From assembly GCA_004352715.1 (NCBI GenBank), contig SCFE01000013.1, positions 975,544 through 1,039,543 of the forward strand: a DNA stretch of 64,000 nt, given 5' to 3'. The number at the start of each line of letters is the position of its first letter. Positions within the stretch are counted from its first letter, which is position 1. The notes under the pieces were generated by a model. That model made no database searches and was not told where the DNA came from. It saw only the letters and a list, made by a program, of their open reading frames with translations. A program made the translations under genes and the position numbers. The DNA is from Hofstenia miamia (lineage: Eukaryota; Xenacoelomorpha; Acoela). This document shows, in pieces, positions 23,001-31,953 of this stretch.

Positions 23001-26000
23001 TACATAAGTTAGATGCAGCACCAAAATTAAATATTTTAAACAAAAATATTGAAATAGATATTTCTAAATCAAACAAGACTTCTCCTTTTTTACAAAATTA
23101 TTGACACGTCTATCTGTTTCCCTTGACTTTTTTCAGCTAAAAATTAGGAAGGGCTAGTCATAGATTCTACTAATGTCTTCATACAGAACCAAATACACTA
23201 CTCAATCTCCCTTAACCTACTACAGTAAGTTTTATCAAAATGAAAATTGCAATTAGCATTGCAACTATAATTTTTTTCAAAATCAACATTATCTGTGTTT
23301 TGAATAAATGTAGTAACAACTATTTAAACATGGCAAAAGATCCTGCCACGAAAGATTGAATCCAGCCTTTGTGTCAATCAACATTTCTGGAACAGATACT
23401 ACATTATAATCACTTTTGCTCCTTTATCAACAAAATTGTGAATCGTGAAATTAATAAATTTTTGTTGGGTGGTTTTAAAAATATGCTGTATATTTATGGA
23501 ATCTTGCTTTATATTTTTGGAAAATTGCTTTATATTTTTGAAATCTTGCTTTATATTTTTGGAATTTTGCTTTATGTTTTTGGAAACTTGCTTTATATTT
23601 TTGGAATCTTCCTATATTTTTGGAATCATGCTTTATATTTTTGGAAAACACTGTAATAGTGTATATGGGCTCTAAGCAAAGACAAGTTTAGAAATTTCCT
23701 TACAGGCTTTAATATATTTTATCTGAAGCTTAAAACCCAATATAAATTATAATAATATGATATAAATTGGCATTAATTACTAATAAAAGCCTCAGTGATC
23801 TTATCAAAAACAAAACAGTTTATTCGACATCAAAAAATAAATTAAACAACTTAGATAAATAACCATGCATTTTATCAACGTCTGCATGATCTAATTTACT
23901 TCTTATCTTCTTGTAATATCTTCTGTTTCTAATTTTTTACTTCTGAACAGCCTTTGCAATTTTTTACATATGTTTTGCTTTCTAGTGATAAGAAGCTCTC
24001 TCTCTAATGTTGCTAAAATTTAAATTACATCTTACGTAATTGAAAATTTTCCACGACCGTAAATAAGTTTAGGGAATTTCCAAAATCACTCTATAATATG
24101 GAGTCCATATTTTCAATGGTGTTTATCAATGAAAATAATAACACTGTAAAAAAGTTAAATAGAGGTATCGGTATGTAATTCAATCTTGGCATTGTTCTTA
24201 TTTTGTAATTATTTTTGGCCCATTGCTCTTCTAAAGTTGTTTTTATAAAAACGGTAGTGTTTTTGAGATTGTAGCACGCTGTTTAAATTTTTACAATAAA
24301 ATTTTATATTTCCTTTAAAAGGGGCCCATGACATTACAGAACTGGATCCAGCAATATTAGTTAAGAGGGGCTGCAAGTCCTAATGCTTTTCTTAATTACA
24401 CGTACTATCCATTATGAATTAGAGGTTTGCGGGCTGGCCCGGTGGCCGTGGGCTGCGGACGGTCACGCCTAGGCGGGAGGGCTTAAGATTCTATTTTTTG
24501 AACAAACGTTATTTTATGTTTGAATTATACTCTGTTGGTAGTAACAATGGACTATCATTGCACTATTACATTTTACATATAGGCTAATGTATAAATTTAT
24601 ATAATGTAAAGGAATTACACCGTTATGAAAAAGAACGGGCAGCCCGCGGGTGGCCTAACATGTAAACGGGCATGCCATAAATTGATAACGTGCTCAGGCG
24701 GGTTTGGTCCGTAAAAACCAAGGCCCGCAAACCACTATTATGAATACATGTGTATTTTTTCAATCATAAACAAACACATATTTTTAGAAATCTTTTTTGA
24801 AGCTAAATAATACAGAACGTGAAGAAAATAATTTAATTTATTAAATATAGCTGCTCAATGAATTTTTTTGAATGGGCAGCTTAGGGAAGTGATCCAAATT
24901 CAATACGTTAACAACACCGTTAACAAATTGTGTTTTACGTTAGCATGACCATAAACCAAATCGTTAACTTACGCNGCGGACGAGCTAAGTGCTGGAAAGG
25001 GCCAAATATTTTTATCCAACAGATAAATTTACAATAGATCAATTCCAATTTTTCAATATCTACATATATGCTGATCTTATCACCTTGCTGGTTGCAACTA
25101 GTGGTGCAATCAGGATTTGTGGAAGTCGGAGAGTATTCACTTATGTACTAGAACGTGATTTGTTCCCTTTCATTGTATAGTACTACATAAGTTAGATGCA
25201 GCACCAAAATTAAATATTTTAAACAAAAATATTGAAATAGATATTTCTAAATCAAACAAGACTTCTCCTTTTTTACAAAATTATTGACACGTCTATCTGT
25301 TTCCCTTGACTTTTTTCAGCTAAAAATTAGGAAGGGCTAGTCATAGATTCTACTAATGTCTTCATACAGAACCAAATACACTACTCAATCTCCCTTAACC
25401 TACTACAGTAAGTTTTATCAAAATGAAAATTGCAATTAGCATTGCAACTATAATTTTTTTCAAAATCAACATTATCTGTGTTTTGAATAAATGTAGTAAC
25501 AACTATTTAAACATGGCAAAAGATCCTGCCACGAAAGATTGAATCCAGCCTTTGTGTCAATCAACATTTCTGGAACAGATACTACATTATAATCACTTTT
25601 GCTCCTTTATCAACAAAATTGTGAATCGTGAAATTAATAAATTTTTGTTGGGTGGTTTTAAAAATATGCTGTATATTTATGGAATCTTGCTTTATATTTT
25701 TGGAAAATTGCTTTATATTTTTGAAATCTTGCTTTATATTTTTGGAATTTTGCTTTATGTTTTTGGAAACTTGCTTTATATTTTTGGAATCTTCCTATAT
25801 TTTTGGAATCATGCTTTATATTTTTGGAAAACACTGTAATAGTGTATATGGGCTCTAAGCAAAGACAAGTTTAGAAATTTCCTTACAGGCTTTAATATAT
25901 TTTATCTGAAGCTTAAAACCCAATATAAATTATAATAATATGATATAAATTGGCATTAATTACTAATAAAAGCCTCAGTGATCTTATCAAAAACAAAACA

Positions 26001-29000
26001 GTTTATTCGACATCAAAAAATAAATTAAACAACTTAGATAAATAACCATGCATTTTATCAACGTCTGCATGATCTAATTTACTTCTTATCTTCTTGTAAT
26101 ATCTTCTGTTTCTAATTTTTTACTTCTGAACAGCCTTTGCAATTTTTTACATATGTTTTGCTTTCTAGTGATAAGAAGCTCTCTCTCTAATGTTGCTAAA
26201 ATTTAAATTACATCTTACGTAATTGAAAATTTTCCACGACCGTAAATAAGTTTAGGGAATTTCCAAAATCACTCTATAATATGGAGTCCATATTTTCAAT
26301 GGTGTTTATCAATGAAAATAATAACACTGTAAAAAAGTTAAATAGAGGTATCGGTATGTAATTCAATCTTGGCATTGTTCTTATTTTGTAATTATTTTTG
26401 GCCCATTGCTCTTCTAAAGTTGTTTTTATAAAAACGGTAGTGTTTTTGAGATTGTAGCACGCTGTTTAAATTTTTACAATAAAATTTTATATTTCCTTTA
26501 AAAGGGGCCCATGACATTACAGAACTGGATCCAGCAATATTAGTTAAGAGGGGCTGCAAGTCCTAATGCTTTTCTTAATTACACGTACTATCCATTATGA
26601 ATTAGAGGTTTGCGGGCTGGCCCGGTGGCCGTGGGCTGCGGACGGTCACGCCTAGGCGGGAGGGCTTAAGATTCTATTTTTTGAACAAACGTTATTTTAT
26701 GTTTGAATTATACTCTGTTGGTAGTAACAATGGACTATCATTGCACTATTACATTTTACATATAGGCTAATGTATAAATTTATATAATGTAAAGGAATTA
26801 CACCGTTATGAAAAAGAACGGGCAGCCCGCGGGTGGCCTAACATGTAAACGGGCATGCCATAAATTGATAACGTGCTCAGGCGGGTTTGGTCCGTAAAAA
26901 CCAAGGCCCGCAAACCACTATTATGAATACATGTGTATTTTTTCAATCATAAACAAACACATATTTTTAGAAATCTTTTTTGAAGCTAAATAATACAGAA
27001 CGTGAAGAAAATAATTTAATTTATTAAATATAGCTGCTCAATGAATTTTTTTGAATGGGCAGCTTAGGGAAGTGATCCAAATTCAATACGTTAACAACAC
27101 CGTTAACAAATTGTGTTTTACGTTAGCATGACCATAAACCAAATCGTTAACTTACGCTCAAAATAAATTCGCTCAAGATGAAGTTTACGTTAAAGGCGTG
27201 TTTTTTCCGCAAATTTTATTACAAATAACTTTGACACATTTGGGTTCTGCTTCTGCACATTTCTTCAAATATATCTATGCAAATAAATTTATTAAGCGTA
27301 TGCAGACATTTGAAGCTAGAATTGTTGTTTACGTTTGCATTTTCACTTGTTAACGTATTGAATTTGGATCACTTCACTTTAGGGGGTTGTGTCATTCACA
27401 CCCCACCCCTATAAGTCCAGGATTGCATCTATGTGTCCCACCAATTTGGGCCAATCAATTTAAAAATAGTTGTACTTGACTGAACTTCTGGCATCCATGG
27501 TATAATTTCCATTGTGTATAATAATACATCACGTTTAGATTCAGCGACTTATCAAAGTTTTTTCGAGGATGCATGTTGTTTGTTGCACAATTTTTATGTG
27601 ACCAGAGGTGAATCAGAAAACTTAGATGGGAAGTTAGATGACTTGCTCAAGGCAAATCAATATGCGAAAATTACGGCCAATGATCAGATCATTGCGTCGA
27701 CATCTCTAAAGCTCGGGATTGCTTTCCAACAGGCTNGGAGATGAAGTAGGAGCAGATGGAACAGTAGGCGAAGTGGGAGAAGGGCTCAGCAAAAAGGAAA
27801 GCCATCAAAGATTTCTTGAAGCTCAGCGGCGGAGAAAAGAAATCAATGGCTGTTGGAGAGTTGAGAGTCAAGATGTAATTAGCAGCAGTACAAGCAAGAT
27901 TGGAAAACGAGTGAAGGGTGCGATGTTTCTTGGGATGACGAATGGAGAAAGTGACAATATCATCAACCGAGAGGAGCTGGAATTAGAGAACTTAATGAAG
28001 TCAAAAGGATCAAGATCCAATTTGCGAGTGAACAAACGATTGAACAGGAGGAGGTCACATGCATGGAAGTAGAGTGACAGCGAGAGGGTAGAGAATTTGA
28101 GAAGAGCGTCTTTGTATGGCAAGGGAGANTCTAAAGCTCGGGATTGCTTTCCAACAGGCTGGAGATTACGAAAAGGCGTTATCACTATTTACTGATTATT
28201 TACGATTCAATGTAGAGTCGAATTCTGACAAAGAACTAGATAAGGTTTGTAAAACATGTATAATATGTTGTCTAATATGTTGAATTTGAAGTTATGTATA
28301 TTAAGGCACAATGACATACTAGATATGATTTAGTATGTCCTTGGTTAAGCATTGATAAATAAATACTATTGAAAGCGCCACAAAACATTCACAAAGTATA
28401 GGAAATCTAACCTACTTTAACATTTTTTTCAAATGACTTTGGTTTTCTATTGATTTTTTAATTTTCACTAATATTACTAACTATCTAGAATACGGTTTTT
28501 CAACAAAAAGTATTGCTTGAAAATTAAAAAGTCGCTAAAATCGCATTTTCTAACAAAATAACTAACTTTTTATACATAGAATTATTAAACATTGTGAACG
28601 TATTAAAAACTAAAATATATGTGAATTCTTAATCTATCTAGTGCATATAATAGAATATGCATGTATTCTAATCCATCAGAAATCAAAAATCATTTCGTTA
28701 TTTTTACAGTGCCATCTAGCTCACTGCACTCAAAAGCAAAATTGAAAAATAGTATAGCGTTACAAAATATTAACAGAGATTGAAAAATTTCCCCAATTGT
28801 CCCAAAAATTTATCTGCAAAGAATTTTTATTGATAAAACTAGCCTGCTACGGTGTGGTGTAATGTATATGTAATACAATGTGACCTTTGAAAAAACGCTA
28901 TGCATATGCATAATGCATAGTAATTAAGAGACAAAATACAATTTTAATACAATTAAGAAATGCTATTAAAATTCGTGGAAATTTTTAAATAAACTCAGCA

Positions 29001-29311
29001 AAATCGCAAAAATTCACTTTTGTCAACAAATTGTATCTCAGCTACTAAAAATATTTTAGTTCTAAATAGAGCGAGCATGCGGTGTTAAAAAGTTATTAAA
29101 ACGATTTTCAAATTATAGTTTGACTGTGAATCTGAAAATGAGATACTTTGCAATATACAACTACATTTTACATTGATTCATGACCAGTATTGACCATTTA
29201 AATGAATCTTTTTAAACGGCTTTAAACGTTGTTTAAATCAGTCGTTTATTTAACAGTCTTTATTTAAACGGCAGGTTGAGGGCATTTACAATGTAGTAAA
29301 CATGCAATAAA

Positions 29312-29364
<53 letters not shown>

Positions 29365-29443
29365 NNNNNNNNNNNNNNNNNNNNNNNNNNNNNNNNNNNN
29401 NNNNNNNNNNNNNNNNNNNNNNNNNNNNNNNNNNNNNNNNNNN

Positions 29444-29475
<32 letters not shown>

Positions 29476-31913
29476 ATAACTTTAATATTTAGCCGCTGAA
29501 GGCAGACACTACAAAAAAATAAAATCAAGTCAAGTTTTACGGCAGCGAGGACAGTCACAGGAGATGAAGTAGGAGCAGATGGAACAGTAGGCGAAGTGGG
29601 AGAAGGGCTCAGCAAAAAGGAAAGCCATCAAAGATTTCTTGAAGCTCAGCGGCGGAGAAAAGAAATCAATGGCTGTTGGAGAGTTGAGAGTCAAGATGTA
29701 ATTAGCAGCAGTACAAGCAAGATTGGAAAACGAGTGAAGGGTGCGATGTTTCTTGGGATGACGAATGGAGAAAGTGACAATATCATCAACCGAGAGGAGC
29801 TGGAATTAGAGAACTTAATGAAGTCAAAAGGATCAAGATCCAATTTGCGAGTGAACAAACGATTGAACAGGAGGAGGTCACATGCATGGAAGTAGAGGGA
29901 CAGCGAGAGGGTAGAGAATTTGAGAAGAGCGTCTTTGTATGGCAAGGGAGAGATCCATTTGAAGGCACACTTCTGAAAACATTCCATAGAGTGGAACAAG
30001 GAACGAGAAGGCCACCAACAGGGAGAAGCGTAGAGAAGAATGGCGCGAGGAATGGGCTTAAACAAAGAGAGTTTCACAGCAGCCGTGGAACTAAAGGGAA
30101 AATTGCGGAGGGGGGCAAAGAGTGAGGACTTAGCTTTGCGGAGGCGAAAGGACGCATGACCAGACCAATTCAATTTAGCAGCAAGTTGAACTCCAAGATG
30201 AGTATGATGAGGAGGAAAGTTCACAGGAAAAGGAAGATAAGAAGGAGGAGATACAGAAAAGGAAATACCACATGTATTGGTTGGGCTAAAATCAAGATGG
30301 TTAACGGAAGACCAAGTAAACAAAAGCTCAACATCTGAGATAATATTGGAGGCAAAAAAACTACCAAAGTTGAAAATCGCAGTGTCATCAACGTACAGTA
30401 GACAGAATGAGTTAAGAACAGATTGAGGGAGGTCGTTGATTGCAACGAGGCAGAAGAGCAGAGCAAACACAGAACCTTGAGGAGCTCCACTAGAGCCAAG
30501 AGCCGGAGAAGAAATAGACGAGTTGATTTTGACATACTAACTACGATTGGACAGGTAGACTGGAAGAGTTCGATGAAATCATCATCAAAGCCAAATAAAC
30601 TTAATTTGTCAAGGAAAATAAAATGCGTGATTTGATCAAAAGCTTTAGAAATGTCAAGAAAGATAGTGCAACCAGAATCATTACGATCAGAGTGGAAATA
30701 GCAGTTTTCAATCAAATTGAGCAACTTAGTGATTGTAGAACGACCCGGAAAGTTACCATGCTGAAAAGAATGTAAAGAAAAACAAGATGCCCAAGATGAT
30801 TGATAGCTGAGAAAGTATAGCTATTGGACGATAAGAATTGACTTGAGAGGAGGGAAGCTGATTGGATTTTAACAGTGGAGAGATCCAAGATGTTTTCTAG
30901 CAAAGCGGAAAACGCTTAGAGGAGCAAATGTAGGAGAAGAGATGCTTTAAATGGATGGAAAGAGTTTAGGAGGTTTCGTGAATTACAAAGGATGGGACGC
31001 CATCAGGATGGCAAGGACCAGACAACTTTCAGGACCTAGGAAATATCATAGGCACTGAAGACGATGTCACAAAGGCGAATCAGCGGGGAGGTGGCAGGTA
31101 GACCCAGCCGGAGAGAGACAGGATCAGAGAAATTCGAGGCGAAATAGGCATTGAAGTATTCAGCTTTCTCCAGATCCGAGTGAGCAGAAAGATGGTTCCA
31201 TCTCAAGCTGGTGAGGTCAGGTTTGGAATGCAGGGAACGCAAGAAAGAATAAAAGTCTTGAAGAGATCCAGATGAGAAACTGGACAGCAGAGTGATTTTG
31301 TCGAGTTCCATGAAGTTGATGACGTCTTCTGTGAGAGAAGAGATTTTCGAAGAATCGGAAGGACCCTAACGGTGTTTGAAAGATTGCAGTTTATTCAAAG
31401 AGTGTACAGTAAGGGATGAGAAATGGAAAGGGAGAGAACTACGCATTTTCCGACGACGAGGAACAAAGGATGAAATAACTTGGTGAAGGAAGGTGTACAG
31501 TCATCAGCAGAGAAAGAGTCATCAAAAATTGGGAATGAAGAAGAGATAGAAGCCTTTAGAGATACAAAATCACTGTTAGATCAAGCATATTGAGGAGCAA
31601 CAGGACAAGCAGATGGGGTAATAGAATTGACAGACAGGTTGAAGCAAACAAATTAGTAATCAGACAGTTGAACCGGAACAAGGTGTCAAAAATACGATCA
31701 GGATGAGAGCACAAAACCAAGTCAAGAAAGAGGAGCGGGAAGTATGAGAAAACACAAGTTGTTCAAGAGAACAGGAAGCAAAAAGATTTAGAACAGCAAA
31801 TGAATTCTTAGGCATCATTTGAGTGAAGTGCATTCCAACAAACATTAGGAAGGTTGGAAGGTTCAAGTCACCACAGATGAGGAGATGAGGAGGAATGGGA
31901 AATCCAAGTAGAC

Positions 31914-31953
<40 letters not shown>

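Larger units (their letters stand above)
22793..24974. repeat. First copy of a 2182-bp identical direct repeat (assembly artefact)
   Basis: This segment is repeated at 24976-27157 with a single N at 24975 between the copies. All open frames in the two copies are identical residue for residue. Identical contig ends abutting across one N are the signature of an overlap the scaffolder failed to merge. Both copies lie in TTC29 intron 3. Confidence 0.9.

Noticed and set aside
23445-23675. Open frame coding repeated LLYIFGI or CFIFLES units
   Set aside because: It is a 21-bp minisatellite in an intron; the period being a multiple of three keeps frames open.
29596-30635. Plus-strand open frames rich in Arg, Glu and Lys
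   Set aside because: They are shadows of the minus-strand RT of LINE family C, which shows clear RT motifs.
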